Shown piece after piece: positions 15,972 to 25,500 of a stretch of 64,000 nt of DNA (the first letter of the stretch is position 1; every line of letters begins with the position of its first letter). Under the pieces are notes generated by a model. It did no database searches. It saw only the letters and a program-made list of their open reading frames with translations, and was not told where the DNA came from. This stretch comes from Fen-549 sp964636655 (GTDB lineage Bacteria; Actinomycetota; Thermoleophilia; Gaiellales; Gaiellaceae). A program made the position numbers and the translations under genes. The DNA is taken from contig CAZWTK010000009.1 in the NCBI GenBank assembly GCA_964636655.1, positions 1 through 64,000 of the forward strand. Direction: 5' to 3'.

Positions 15972-17851
15972 GTGGCGGCTACGGCCGGCTCGCCTTCGAG
16001 AAGCAGCGCCCGGAAGGTCTCCGATTCGAGCAGGTTGCGGCGGCCGGCACCCTCTTCCAGCAGGCCCGCCTCGGCGAAGATCGTGCGCGTCCGCTCGTCC
16101 CAGCTCTCCTCGCCGGCGCGCCAGTCGGCGACGAGTCGGTCGCGCAGCTCCTCGTAGTGCGGCGCCTGGTCGAAGATCCGCCGTACGACCAGCTGCGGGG
16201 AGACGGTTCCGTTCCAGCGGTTCTCCTCCAGCCTGAAAACGAGGTCGTAGCGGCCCTCGCGCCGGAAGCGGTCAAGCTGCGCTCCCATTCCGAAGGCGAT
16301 CGCGCCGCCCGCGTCGCAGCCTTCGAGGCGAACGCGAAAGCGGAGATGCTTACCCTCGCCGCAGACGGCCAGATCGGTCAGCTCGCAGCCCGGCGCGAGC
16401 AGCGTCACGCCGGGATTGCCGAGCCCGAAGGGCGCCAGCCGCGCAAGCTCCTGGCAGAGCTCGAGCGTCAGCTTGGTCTGCGGCGGCACGATCGCATCGA
16501 CCTTCGTCAGCGCCACAAGATCGTTGTCGGAGAGCGCCTCGTCGGCATAGACGGTGAAGGCCTCTTTGAACTCCTCGAGCTTCTCGGGCCGAATCGAGAA
16601 GCCGGCAGCCGCGCGGTGGCCGCCGAAGCGCTCGAGCAGGCTGGAGCAGGCGACGACGCCGCCGTGCAGGTCGAAGGCCGGAATCGAGCGCCCCGATCCC
16701 TTCCAGTCGCCGTCCGCGCCGGCGACGAGCACCACCGGGCGCGCGAAGCGCTCGACCAGTCGCGAGGCGACGATGCCGATCACGCCCTCGTTCCAGTCCT
16801 CGCCGGCGATCACGTAGGCGCGTCTGCGTTGTCTCTGCTCGGGCCAGGCTTCGACCTGTTGGACGGCGTCGCTCAGGATCCCGTCCTCAATCACCTGGCG
16901 CTCGCGGTTCAGTTCCTCGAGCTTCCGCGCCTGCCGGGTTGCCTCCTCCTCGTCGTCGCCGAGCAGGAGCTCGAGCGCCAGATCCGGATGACCGAGCCGG
17001 CCGGCGGCGTTGATGCGCGGCGCCAGGCGAAAGGCGATCTTGCCCGTATCGATCGTCGCCGCATCGACGCCCGCCGTGCGCATGAGCGCGCGCAAGCCCG
17101 GCCTGGTAGTACGACCGAGCCGTCCCAGCCCGGCCGCCACGAGCCAGCGGTTCTCGTCGACGAGCGGCACGACGTCGGCGACCGTGGCGAGGCAGACGAG
17201 ATCCAGCTGGTCGCGCAGGAACTCCGAGTCGGCACCGAGTAACGCCTCGCCCAGCTTGTAGACGACGCCGGTGCCGCAAAGCCCGGAAAAGGGATAGCTC
17301 GACGGACGCGGCGCCACGATCGGGCAATCGGGCAGCCGCTCTCCCGGCCGGTGATGGTCGGTGACGATTACGTCCAGCCCCAGCTCTTTGGCCCCGGCCA
17401 CCTCATCGATCGCTGTGATGCCGCAGTCGACCGTGAGCACGAGCGCGCAGCCGTCGCCGGCGAGCCGCTCGAGCATTCCCGGAGTCAGCCCGTAGCCTTC
17501 GTCGAAGCGGCTCGGCAACGCCCAGCTCACCACGGCGCCGAGTTCCCGAAGCAGCTGTACGGCGAGCGCGGTCGCCGCGACCCCGTCGACGTCGTAGTCG
17601 CCGTGTATGCAGATCTTCTCGCCCGCTGTCACCGCGGCTCGAATTCGCTGCACGGCCCGGGCCATGTCGCCCAGCGCGAAGGGATCGTGCCCGGGCGCCT
17701 CGGCGGCGAGAAACACACGTGCTCGCTCGGGCTCGGCAAAGCCTCGGCGAACGAGCACCGAGGCGGTCAGCTCGCTCAGCTCGAGCTCGTGTGCCAGCCT
17801 TCGCAGCTCGTGCGAATCGGCCGGCTCGATCGTCCAACTGCCTTCTTGCAT
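15968..17851 (-). CDS. recJ: Single-stranded-DNA-specific exonuclease RecJ
   Basis: RecJ degrades single-stranded DNA 5' to 3' in recombination and repair. The 627-residue protein contains the DHH-family motifs: 'ICIHGDYDVDGVAATALAVQ', 'LTVDCGITA', 'IVTDHHRPGE', 'GLCGTGVVYKL'. It also has the DHHA1 block with 'GSGRSIPAFDLHG' and 'RFGGHRAAAGFS', then a C-terminal OB-like region. Length is typical. It converges on the GNAT gene and is followed at its 5' side by an intergenic region with a strong hairpin. Confidence 0.93.
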   Translation of the reverse strand: MQEGSWTIEPADSHELRRLAHELELSELTASVLVRRGFAEPERARVFLAAEAPGHDPFALGDMARAVQRIRAAVTAGEKICIHGDYDVDGVAATALAVQLLRELGAVVSWALPSRFDEGYGLTPGMLERLAGDGCALVLTVDCGITAIDEVAGAKELGLDVIVTDHHRPGERLPDCPIVAPRPSSYPFSGLCGTGVVYKLGEALLGADSEFLRDQLDLVCLATVADVVPLVDENRWLVAAGLGRLGRTTRPGLRALMRTAGVDAATIDTGKIAFRLAPRINAAGRLGHPDLALELLLGDDEEEATRQARKLEELNRERQVIEDGILSDAVQQVEAWPEQRQRRRAYVIAGEDWNEGVIGIVASRLVERFARPVVLVAGADGDWKGSGRSIPAFDLHGGVVACSSLLERFGGHRAAAGFSIRPEKLEEFKEAFTVYADEALSDNDLVALTKVDAIVPPQTKLTLELCQELARLAPFGLGNPGVTLLAPGCELTDLAVCGEGKHLRFRVRLEGCDAGGAIAFGMGAQLDRFRREGRYDLVFRLEENRWNGTVSPQLVVRRIFDQAPHYEELRDRLVADWRAGEESWDERTRTIFAEAGLLEEGAGRRNLLESETFRALLLEGEPAVAAT

Positions 17852-17961
17852 GGGAAGAGAACGCTAGGCCGCCGACCGGACAGACAGCGCCGGGCCCGAG
17901 CACCGCCCGCCACTACCGGTCGCTCGACGTCGCTCGCGCGCGTAAATAAAAAGGAGCAATG

Positions 17962-18002
17962 CAAAAACCGGACGGAGCCCTCCGGGTTAGGCTCCGTCCG
18001 GT
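17962..18002 (-). terminator. Strong intrinsic terminator (minus strand)
   Basis: A perfect 13-bp stem (17967-17979 with 17990-18002, arm ACCGGACGGAGCC) with a ten-base loop is followed on the minus strand by five Ts (17963-17967) and, further on, a second T run. It would end minus-strand transcripts coming from the 18.0-18.2 kb side, where no minus-strand protein gene is apparent. Confidence 0.75.
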
Positions 18003-18190
18003 CTGTTGTTCCGTTTCGGAGGTTGTACGGTAAGTCGTGCTCTCAGTTTCTATGGGGATCTGTACTTCAAGTCACGCCGTATCTACGTCTGCTCGTTCAT
18101 CACCGTAGAAGCCGTCGGTAAAGAAGCCCTAAAGACCGCGAGAAGTCTTAGCCTCCTTTCAGAAACCGGCCCAAGGGCTATCCTGGCCAA
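17968..18190 (-). ncRNA. Possible orphan small RNA ending at the 18.0-kb terminator
   Basis: Between recJ and the gene at 18191 lie ~190 bases that are visibly less GC-rich than the surroundings. They have no convincing frame on either strand and end on the minus strand in a textbook terminator. TTGGGC and an AGGATA/GGATAG hexamer ~17 bases apart, near 18220-18190 on the minus strand, could be a promoter. Local pairings exist (AAGAC...GTCTT; ACCG...CGGT). I do not recognise tmRNA, RNase P, SRP or 6S signatures. An alternative is that this is only the 3' tail of read-through from ruvB. Confidence 0.3.
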
Positions 18191-18655
18191 GTGGCACGGC
18201 AGCCCAATTACCGCTCCGGTAGCGACTACGTCGTCGAGTTCCTCGACTACCGCTTCGCCTTCAGCAGTAGCGATTTCGAGGAGCGTGTGACCGCGGCCGC
18301 GGTGCGCCTGGAGCTCGTGGGCGGGAACGATCTCGGAGGCGACGAGACGGCCGACCTGGTCGAGTTGGTGGCCAGCCCGATCGGGCAGATCTCCAAGCCA
18401 CGCAGCGACCTCGGTCGCTATTTGGTCGAGAACTGGGAGGAGATCTCGCTCGTGAGCGGAGAGTCGCTCGTCTACTGGCTGCGCAAGCTAGTTTTTCGCG
18501 GCGCCTGGCTCGACCACCGCGTCAAGCAGGGTCTGCTCGAGGTCGCCTGGGACGACGACCAGGCCGAGTTCGGCTACCACGACCCCGACGGCGACCGAAC
18601 GCTGCTCGAGCTGGCGCCCGTGCCCTCCTGGCACGCGCTGCGCTATCGCGCCTGA
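18191..18655 (+). CDS. Conserved hypothetical protein, acidic
   Basis: A 154-residue soluble protein with no signal peptide: 'GSDYVVEFLDYRFAFSSSDFEERVTAAAVRLEL', a Gly/Asp-rich middle, 'WLRKLVFRGAWLDHRVKQGLLEVAWDDDQAEFGY' and a C-terminal 'LLELAPVPSWHALRYRA'. It is strongly acidic and uses GC-rich third positions like its neighbours. It converges on ruvB with a six-base gap. I do not recognise the family. Confidence 0.65.
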   Translation: MARQPNYRSGSDYVVEFLDYRFAFSSSDFEERVTAAAVRLELVGGNDLGGDETADLVELVASPIGQISKPRSDLGRYLVENWEEISLVSGESLVYWLRKLVFRGAWLDHRVKQGLLEVAWDDDQAEFGYHDPDGDRTLLELAPVPSWHALRYRA

Positions 18656-18661
18656 GCGCGG

Positions 18662-19678
18662 CTAAAACAGACTCACGTCGTCGGCCTGGGCCGAAGCGCC
18701 GAGGTGCGCGCGCCCCGACTTGGTGACGATGCGGCCGCGGTTCGTGCGCTGGATGAAGCCGAGCTGCAGCAGGTACGGCTCGTAGACGTCCTCGATCGTG
18801 TCGGGCTCCTCGCCGAGTGCGACCGCCAGCGTCGAGAGCCCGACCGGCCCGCCGTCGAAGCGATCGACGATTGCCCGTAGTAGCTCGCGGTCGGTGTGCT
18901 CTAGACCGGCTTCGTCCACCTCTAGGAGCTCCAGCGCTTCGCGCGCAATCGCCGTGGTGACAACTCCCTGATGGCGCACCTCGGCCACGTCACGAACGCG
19001 GCGCAGGATGCGGTTGGCAATGCGCGGCGTACCACGCGAGCGGGCCGCGATCTCCGATGCCGCTTCGGGCTCGATCTCGACAGCAAGGATGTGAGCCGAG
19101 CGGCGAACGATCGTGGCCAGATCGTCCACGCCGTAGTAGTCGAGCCTGAAGGTCATGCCGAAACGGTCGCGCAGCGGCGTCGTGAGCAGCCCGGTGCGCG
19201 TGGTCGCGCCAACCAGGGTGAAGTGCGGCAGGTCGAGTGTCAGCGTGCGGGCCGCGGGCCCCTGACCGACGACGATGTCGAGGCGAAAGTCTTCGAGCGC
19301 CGGGTAGAGGATCTCTTCGACCGCGTGGTTGAGGCGGTGGATCTCGTCGATGAAAAGGATGTCGCGTGCTTCCAGGCTGGTCAGGATCGCCGCCATGTCA
19401 CCCTTGCGCTCGAGCGCCGGGCCGGCGATGCAGCGGATGCCGACGCCGAGCTCCTCACGCAAGATGAAGGCGAGCGAAGTCTTACCGAGCCCCGGCGGGC
19501 CGACCAGCAGGACGTGGTCGAGCGCCTCCTCCCTCTTCTGCGCCGCTTGGAGCGAGATCGCCAGCGGCTCCTTGATCCGCTCCTGGCCGACGAACTCGCC
19601 CAGGTTGCGCGGACGCAGCGAGCGCTCGATGTCGTCGTCTTCGGGCTTGATCGTGGGGGTTAGGAAGGTCTCGCTCAT
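18662..19678 (-). CDS. ruvB: Holliday junction branch-migration ATPase RuvB
   Basis: This is the motor of the RuvABC resolvasome, an AAA+ ATPase of 338 residues. It has 'LRPRNLGEFVGQERIKEPLAI', Walker A GPPGLGKTSLA, Walker B 'ILFIDEIHRLN', sensor 'VGATTRTGLLTTPLRDRFG' and the C-terminal winged helix ending 'GLGASAQADDVSLF'-like. It begins one base after the ruvA stop and is the last gene of ruvC-ruvA-ruvB. Confidence 0.95.
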   Translation of the reverse strand: MSETFLTPTIKPEDDDIERSLRPRNLGEFVGQERIKEPLAISLQAAQKREEALDHVLLVGPPGLGKTSLAFILREELGVGIRCIAGPALERKGDMAAILTSLEARDILFIDEIHRLNHAVEEILYPALEDFRLDIVVGQGPAARTLTLDLPHFTLVGATTRTGLLTTPLRDRFGMTFRLDYYGVDDLATIVRRSAHILAVEIEPEAASEIAARSRGTPRIANRILRRVRDVAEVRHQGVVTTAIAREALELLEVDEAGLEHTDRELLRAIVDRFDGGPVGLSTLAVALGEEPDTIEDVYEPYLLQLGFIQRTNRGRIVTKSGRAHLGASAQADDVSLF

Positions 19679-19679
19679 C

Positions 19680-20243
19680 TCACGCCGCTCTCAGTGCCAG
19701 GCGCACACGTTCTTCGGGTGGCAACTCGGGATCGATCCGGGCAAGTGCCTGCTCGGCCTCGACGAGCGAATAGCCGAGCTCGATCAGCGCCTCGCGCGCG
19801 ACCAGATGCTTGTCGGAGCCGGCATCGCCGTACGCCGCCGGCTCGCTTCCGGCCAGCTTCTCTTTCAGCTCCAACACGACACGCTGAGCCGTCTTCTTGC
19901 CGATGCCCGGGATGGCCTGGAAGCGGGCTGTGTCTTCTCTCGCAATCGCGCGCCTGAGCTCGGCCGGCGTCGAGCCCGAGACTATCGCCAGAGCCACCTT
20001 GGGCCCGATCCCCGAGACCGAGAGGAGCTGGACGAAGAGCTCTCGCTCCTCGCCGTCGGCGAAGCCGTAGAGCGAGAGCGCATCCTCGCGCACGTGCAGG
20101 TAGGTCTCGACCGTCAACTCGGCGCCACTCGATTTAGCCAGGGCGCGCGGTGTCGCGTGTACGAGGTAGCCGACCCCGTTGACGTCCAGGATCAGGCCCT
20201 CCACCCCGCGCCCGACCGGCTTTCCGCGCAGCCGCGCGATCAT
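19680..20243 (-). CDS. ruvA: Holliday junction-binding protein RuvA
   Basis: RuvA binds four-way junctions and loads RuvB. The 187-residue protein starts 'MIARLRGKPVGRGVEGLILDV'. It has the OB domain, the helix-hairpin-helix 'LLSVSGIGPKVALAI' and 'FQAIPGIGKKTAQRVVLELKEKL', and the C-terminal UBA-like domain III ('REALIELGYSLVEAEQAL') that contacts RuvB. The ATG at 20243 overlaps the ruvC stop by four bases. A longer open frame upstream is only ruvC in another frame. Confidence 0.93.
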   Translation of the reverse strand: MIARLRGKPVGRGVEGLILDVNGVGYLVHATPRALAKSSGAELTVETYLHVREDALSLYGFADGEERELFVQLLSVSGIGPKVALAIVSGSTPAELRRAIAREDTARFQAIPGIGKKTAQRVVLELKEKLAGSEPAAYGDAGSDKHLVAREALIELGYSLVEAEQALARIDPELPPEERVRLALRAA

Positions 20244-20728
20244 CCCGCCAGCCTCTCGAGTGGCGGCGCCAGCGCATGACAGATCGCCACGGCCAGCGCG
20301 TCGGCGGCATGATCGGGCGTCGGGATCTCCTTCAAACGCAGGATCGCTTTCACCATCCGTTGCATCTGAGCCTTGTCGGCACGCCCGTGGCCGCAGGTCG
20401 CCTGCTTGACTCGTGCCGGCGCATACTCGAAGCACTCAATGCCGGCCAACGCGGCGGCGACGAGAACGGCGCCGCGCGCCTGCCCGACAGAGAGCGCGAT
20501 GCGGGCGTCGGCGCCGACGTAGGACTCTTCGAGCGCAACGGCATCGGGCCGCTCGCGGACAATCAACTCGCTCACTCCTTCGAACAGAGTCCGCAAGCGA
20601 AGCTCCAACCGAGTGCCGGGCGACGTCCGCCACCAGCCGTGGTCGAGGGCCTGAAGGCGGTTTGCGTTTCCTTGGACGATGCCGTACCCGCATGCAGCCG
20701 TGCCAGGATCGATACCGAGAACTTTCAC
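20240..20728 (-). CDS. ruvC: Crossover junction endodeoxyribonuclease RuvC
   Basis: RuvC resolves Holliday junctions. The 162-residue product starts 'MKVLGIDPGTAACGYGIV' with the first catalytic Asp (D7). It continues with 'AVALEESYVGADARIALSVGQARG' containing the Glu pair, and ends with 'DHAADALAVAICHAL' carrying the last Asp residues. Length is standard. In many actinobacteria yebC precedes ruvC directly. Here yebC is almost 7 kb away, behind a block of secreted-protein genes. Confidence 0.94.
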   Translation of the reverse strand: MKVLGIDPGTAACGYGIVQGNANRLQALDHGWWRTSPGTRLELRLRTLFEGVSELIVRERPDAVALEESYVGADARIALSVGQARGAVLVAAALAGIECFEYAPARVKQATCGHGRADKAQMQRMVKAILRLKEIPTPDHAADALAVAICHALAPPLERLAG

Positions 20729-20850
20729 GACGAGACTGTAGGTAGCCGATCGGACGTGGTTCGGTGCCGGGCGAACAGGGCACTCGCCGCCGGAGCCGGC
20801 AAGATCGACCGTTTCCGGAGCGGCCCGAGCCCGCCGACTGCGACCTCACG

Positions 20851-22089
20851 CTACTCCAAGAGCGAGCCCCGCAGGGTGGCTTTGATCGTTGCCGCCTTGC
20901 AGTGGTATCCGTGGGACGCCGTAGCTCTGACCGAGTGCCGGAGATTACCCCTGATATGGGTGGCTCGCCACTCCTTGTCGACCCAGGCGGCCTTGGTCAC
21001 GCGCAGCTTGATGTTCAGGGGGCCGCTAACCGCTGTGGAGAGGCAGCGCAGCAGCATGGTTGGCCGGCCTTTCTTGTAGCGGGCGCCGCTGCGCCTGAGG
21101 ACAAGCGTCCAACTGCCGAGGGTTGAGTAGCGCGCGGAGGCTCTGGCGGTCGTGCGGCAAGAGCCGTTGGCACAGCGAGGCGTGAAGGTCCAGCCCTCGA
21201 TATAGGTTCGCCCGCGCTTGATATTCCTGATCCCCCTGATCGTACGAATGGTGAGCTTGATCTTGAAAGCACCTTCGAGCCTTGCCGCCGCCAGCTTCCG
21301 CGGCGGCGGATTCTTGATCGTGAACGAGCGAATCTCGGACTCGACACAACCGTCGGCGCCGGCGCCGTACTCCGCCCGATAGGCCTGCCAGTAGTAGGTG
21401 CCGGGCGTGTCCATCCAATCGCCCACAGTGTGCAGCGGCGTCGCCTCGAAGACCGGCGGGTCGGAGGTCGCCCCGAAGCTCTCGCTGGCGACGTCGGCGC
21501 CGATCTTCCCGCAGGAATCCGCCGTCTGCGAGCGCGAGACACGCAAGCGGAGGGATCTGTCGCCCGAATGAGTTCGAATCCGGAAGGAAACGCCCGCTCC
21601 CACGACGATGTTCTGACCCGGCGCAGGCGCAACTAGCGCCGGAGGAGTCAGGCGAGGGCCGGGCTTGATCGTGAGACTGCGCACCTCCGACTCGATACAA
21701 CCGTCGGAACCGTTGTCGTAGACATTTCGGTATGCCTGCCAGTAGTAGGTGCCGGGCGTGTCCATCCATCCACCGACGGAATACGTCGGCGCAGCCTGGT
21801 AGACGGCGGCGTCGGAGGTCGAGCTGAAGATCTTGCCTGCGACATCGTTACCGATCACACCACAAGACGATCTGGACGGCGAGCGGGAAACGTGGAGTAC
21901 GAGAGCATCGCCGGGGAACGTCCGGACCTGAAACACGATCGGAGTGCCTCCTGTAACGGAGTAACCCGGCGCAGGAGCTATCAGGGCCGGCGAGTCGGAG
22001 GCGCTCTCCATCGGCCTCGACGAGGCTCCGGTCGCCAGGATCAACGCTGCGGCGGTGGCGGCGAGCAACGCCTGCGCGAAATGCGACAT
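20851..22089 (-). CDS. Secreted protein with two tandem Fn3/Ig-like repeats
   Basis: A 412-residue exported protein with signal peptide MSHFAQALLAATAAALILAT ending near ...GASS. Two similar ~105-residue units follow (about 35-140 and 150-255). Each starts 'P(A/G)LxAPAPG', contains a Cys pair, and ends 'WMDTPGTYYWQAYR...GCxESExRS(L/F)TIK'. The units look like fibronectin-III or Ig-like domains. The C-terminal ~150 residues are basic with several Cys (RCANGSCRTT, LLRC, YHC) and probably form a separate domain. No enzymatic motif is visible. It is the last gene of a minus-strand block of secreted proteins inserted between yebC and ruvC. Confidence 0.75.
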   Translation of the reverse strand: MSHFAQALLAATAAALILATGASSRPMESASDSPALIAPAPGYSVTGGTPIVFQVRTFPGDALVLHVSRSPSRSSCGVIGNDVAGKIFSSTSDAAVYQAAPTYSVGGWMDTPGTYYWQAYRNVYDNGSDGCIESEVRSLTIKPGPRLTPPALVAPAPGQNIVVGAGVSFRIRTHSGDRSLRLRVSRSQTADSCGKIGADVASESFGATSDPPVFEATPLHTVGDWMDTPGTYYWQAYRAEYGAGADGCVESEIRSFTIKNPPPRKLAAARLEGAFKIKLTIRTIRGIRNIKRGRTYIEGWTFTPRCANGSCRTTARASARYSTLGSWTLVLRRSGARYKKGRPTMLLRCLSTAVSGPLNIKLRVTKAAWVDKEWRATHIRGNLRHSVRATASHGYHCKAATIKATLRGSLLE

Positions 22090-22180
22090 AGAGATTCCCC
22101 CTCGAGTCGGCCTCCCCTGTTGTCATTCTCCACCGCTACAGGAGACTCGCCATCCCTAAAAAGGGAGAAACGTCCTCAGG

Positions 22181-22227
22181 AAAAAAAGGGGGCGGGCCCG
22201 ACACCCCCCAGCGTCAGGGCCCACCCT
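22181..22227 (-). terminator. Intrinsic terminator (minus strand)
   Basis: GGGCGGGCCC-GAC (22190-22202) pairs with GTC-AGGGCCCACCC (22214-22227). On the minus strand the stem is followed by CCC and seven Ts. It separates the multicopper-oxidase side from the gene at 20851-22089. Confidence 0.7.
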
Positions 22228-22513
22228 TAACCGCAAGCGCTTTCCTCACCTTAGTACAAGTCGGAGATCTGGTCCACTTCTTGCTGTTCGCGCATAGACG
22301 ATCGGTGTCGAAAATCACTCGGCCGGAAGTCGCGCGTCGCTGAAGCCGACTCGGCTTCGATCCCTTCCTGATTCGAGTGCTCGCTACTCGATGAGCGTGC
22401 CTCCGAAGCGTCGCCTTGAGCATGCCGGTCGGGCAGTGATAGATGCGTCGCCCTGAGACGGGGGTGACAGCACCGAGCCGCCATACTCCCGGCGACGAAT
22501 TGGCCGATCGCAC
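22214..22513 (-). CDS. Possible small basic protein or gene remnant
   Basis: A 99-residue basic frame with GTG start at 22513, ending in the stem of the terminator. A segment 'YHCPTGMLKATLRR' resembles 'YHCKAATIKATLRG' at the C-terminus of the neighbouring secreted protein (20851-22089), so it may be a fragment of a paralogue. Three Cys are present and no signal peptide. Composition (Arg/Ser/Thr-rich) is also what a random GC-rich frame gives, so I hold this loosely. Confidence 0.3.
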   Translation of the reverse strand: MRSANSSPGVWRLGAVTPVSGRRIYHCPTGMLKATLRRHAHRVASTRIRKGSKPSRLQRRATSGRVIFDTDRLCANSKKWTRSPTCTKVRKALAVKGGP

Positions 22514-22538
22514 TTCTATCGGCTGCTCGAGATATCGC

Positions 22539-22571
22539 GAGTAGCCGGGGGTCGAAGGTCCCCGGCTACTC
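22539..22571 (-). terminator. Hairpin downstream of the multicopper oxidase
   Basis: A perfect 12-bp stem (GAGTAGCCGGGG at 22539-22550 with 22560-22571) and nine-base loop lie 28 bases past the oxidase stop on the minus strand. There is no T run, so it may be a factor-assisted terminator or an mRNA 3' stabiliser. Confidence 0.5.
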
Positions 22572-22599
22572 GGTACCTATCGCTTCAAACCGACCAGCC

Positions 22600-25500
22600 T
22601 TACGGTGTCAGCACGGTCGAGATCGACTGCGCGGTCACAGTCGGGAAGCCGGTCGTACCTGCGCCGTAGTCCGTTACGTCGCCGACCGTGTTCTGCGCGA
22701 CCACTCTGTAAGCGTCATCGGAGGCGAAGGTCGCGTCTACATAGCTCATCGGCCCGGTGGTGTTGGGCGCGGTCAGATCCGTCTGGATCGTCGTCAGGTC
22801 GGTCCACGGCCCGGCTCCGCCCACCTGCTTCTGGACAACGTAGGCGGTGTCGGCGATCGAGTTGTCCACCCAGGACAGCGTCGTGGTGCCGGTGTCGAAC
22901 GCGAGTGTGCCGGGCTGTATCGGCGGAACCGCCACCTCCTGCGGCCTCATCATGTCCATCTCCTCGTGGCTCAGGATGTGGCAGTGCCAGACGTACTCCC
23001 AGCCAAAGTTGACGAGGTGGTTGGTGACGGTGATCGGATTGCCGCTCGGATCGGTGGCGAGGCCACGAACCGAGGTTGGGAGTTCTACTCCGTCCATCAT
23101 CATCGGGTTCAGCTCTCTGATCGAGTTCGGGATCTCCCAGGGCAGACTCGGGATCACCGGCCGCAGGGCCACTATCGTGTCCTCGAGCGGGCTCACCCTG
23201 ACTGTGTCCTTCCAGCCCAGCTCAGTCGGGTCGGGCGGGATGATGATGTTGTCCCAGGTGACCCGGTTCAGGACCTGCACGTCGTAGAGGTGGAAGTGGA
23301 TCGGATGGGTGTCCACCCCGTTGTGCGTGATCTTCCAGATCTGCGTCCCGTCGTCGGCCGAAGAGATCGGCGTCACGTTCGTGTCGCCGACCGTGAGGTT
23401 GCTGGCGTCTATCACCTCTGTTCCGGGGAACGTATACGGGTACAGGATGATGTTTTGACCCGCCGGCGTGGCCGGGACGGCCTCGACGCCCATGTTCGCC
23501 GTCATCCTCCCGTACTCGTCGAAGTTGGCCGAGTTCGTCTCGTCGTGAAGCGCCTTCGGCTTCAGCGGGATCGACAGCTTCGGTCCGAGTAGCGTGTCGA
23601 ACGTGAACGGGTCTCCACCCTGCTGCGCGATTCGGGCGAACCCGTCGCACTTGATGGTCGAGCTCGGGTTGGTGCAGTCGCCACTGTCTGCGAAGCTGGT
23701 GCCGTAGGCAGAGTTGTAGGCCGCTTGCCCGACGATGATCGGGTGCTGGCCTTCCTCGAACACGCCCGAGCCGTCGGCATGGTGAGCAAACGCCGCCTGA
23801 AGCGTGGACAGGTCGAACGTCGGAGCCGCAGTATTGTTCGAGACCTTCACCTGCATGATCGTGCGGGTGTTCGGCCCGTATCCGGGCAGCGTGCTCGGCG
23901 CGCACGCCGGTGAGAGGTCGGGGCCGCCCGTGTAGTAGTCGTAGCAGGCGATCCTGCCCGGGTATGCAGCCGGCGCGTCGTTGTACAGGATCAGCGTCTT
24001 GCCCGCGAACTTCGAGAAGTCGACGATCGCGTCGGCCCGCTCGGCCGGAGCAACGAGCAGCGCATGCTTGTCCACGTTGCCGACATCGAACCTGGTCGGG
24101 TCGGTGATCCAGGTGGTGGGCTGGTTCGGGACGACCACCGGGGCCGGCAGGAACCCACCCTCGCTCCCTATTTGGATCCAGTTCGGACCCTCCGGGCTCC
24201 GGGTCGTATCGGGCGTTGGGACCACGTTCGGGTCGGTCTGAGCCGCCGCGAGCTCAGCAGGCTTGAGTGCGACCTCGGTTCCCGTGTTGTCCGCGACATA
24301 CCACTGCAGGTTCCAGGAGCGGTCGTTGGCCGCGTTCAGGATCCTGAAGCGATAGGACTTCGGATCAACCGTCGTGGTTGGGTACGCCGTTCCGTTCACG
24401 AACGGGGTGTCGTTGAACTGCTCCATACCCGCCGAGATATTAGGTGTGCCCGGAATCTTCGGCGGCTCGCAGTATGGGGCGGTCTGGTACTGCCAGGTCG
24501 ACGGATCGTCAAGGCTGCACGGCGTTGCGAGGTCCGTGGTGAAGTTCGTCGCCGGATCCTTGTTGTAGTAGGGGTTGTCGATTGGCCCGTACGGCACATC
24601 CGTTGCGGGAGGCCAGAACCAGGGCCCGTAGAACCAACGCCCGAACGTGCTCAAGCCGCTCGGATCGGCGGGGTTCTGGGCCGGCATGTAGACGTGGTGG
24701 TACCACAGGTTGCCGTAGCCTCCCCAGCGGCTGGAATCCCAGGTTGGGTCCTGCGTAGCGAGCTGGGAGGACTCCGGCACGAAGGTCCGGTCCTGTATGA
24801 CCAGCGGGATCTGGTCGGAAGGGATGGTTCCGTTGTCGACCAGCTTCTTCTCGGTCGGATCCTGGATTATGTATCCGGCGGCCCCACCTGCGTACACGTT
24901 GAGGCGGGTGATGCCCCACGCGTGGTCGTGGTAGAACATCAGCCGCGCGCTCTGCTGGTTCGTGTAGTAGAACGTTTGACAGCCGTCGGTCGAAGACGAG
25001 CAGTCCGGCACGCCGGCGGGCCTACCGGCGCCAACCATGTCGGGAACGTTCTGCACGGCGACGCCCTGGGGCCACGGCGTGCTCTCGTCGGCAGGCGTGA
25101 TCCACTGGTGCGGCGTACCGTCGCTTATCCATGGGGTGATGCCACCGTGGAGGTGCACAATGGCTCGGTTGTCCTTGAAGCACGAGTCGCTCTTCGGGTA
25201 CTGGGTGCAGACGGGGTTGCGAACCTCATCCAGGACGGATCCCGAGTCGGTCGGCGCCGACATGCTCGCCGGCCCCGGGCCCGAGCCCATGATGGTGGAG
25301 TCGGTCGGGAGGAACAGGTCGCCGTCGCTGCCCTTGGGCAGGAGGTTGTAGAACACGATCCTCACCGCGCGGTCTTTCTGCGCCATGATTACCGGCCCAA
25401 GGAAGTGTGGGTCGTCTACCCCGTACGCCTGAGAGCCGTCGGGCATTGTTGTTGCGACCGAAGTACCGTTTAGGAGGTCTGTCTGCAGCGCAACGTGCTT

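Noticed and set aside
17959..18033. Short plus-strand frame after AAGGAG, a possible leader peptide
   Set aside because: It is encoded through the terminator hairpin and has no conserved features or target gene in register.
24064..25473. 469-residue plus-strand frame inside the multicopper oxidase gene
   Set aside because: Arg/Val/Gly-rich shadow with no motifs; the minus-strand frame holds all copper ligands.
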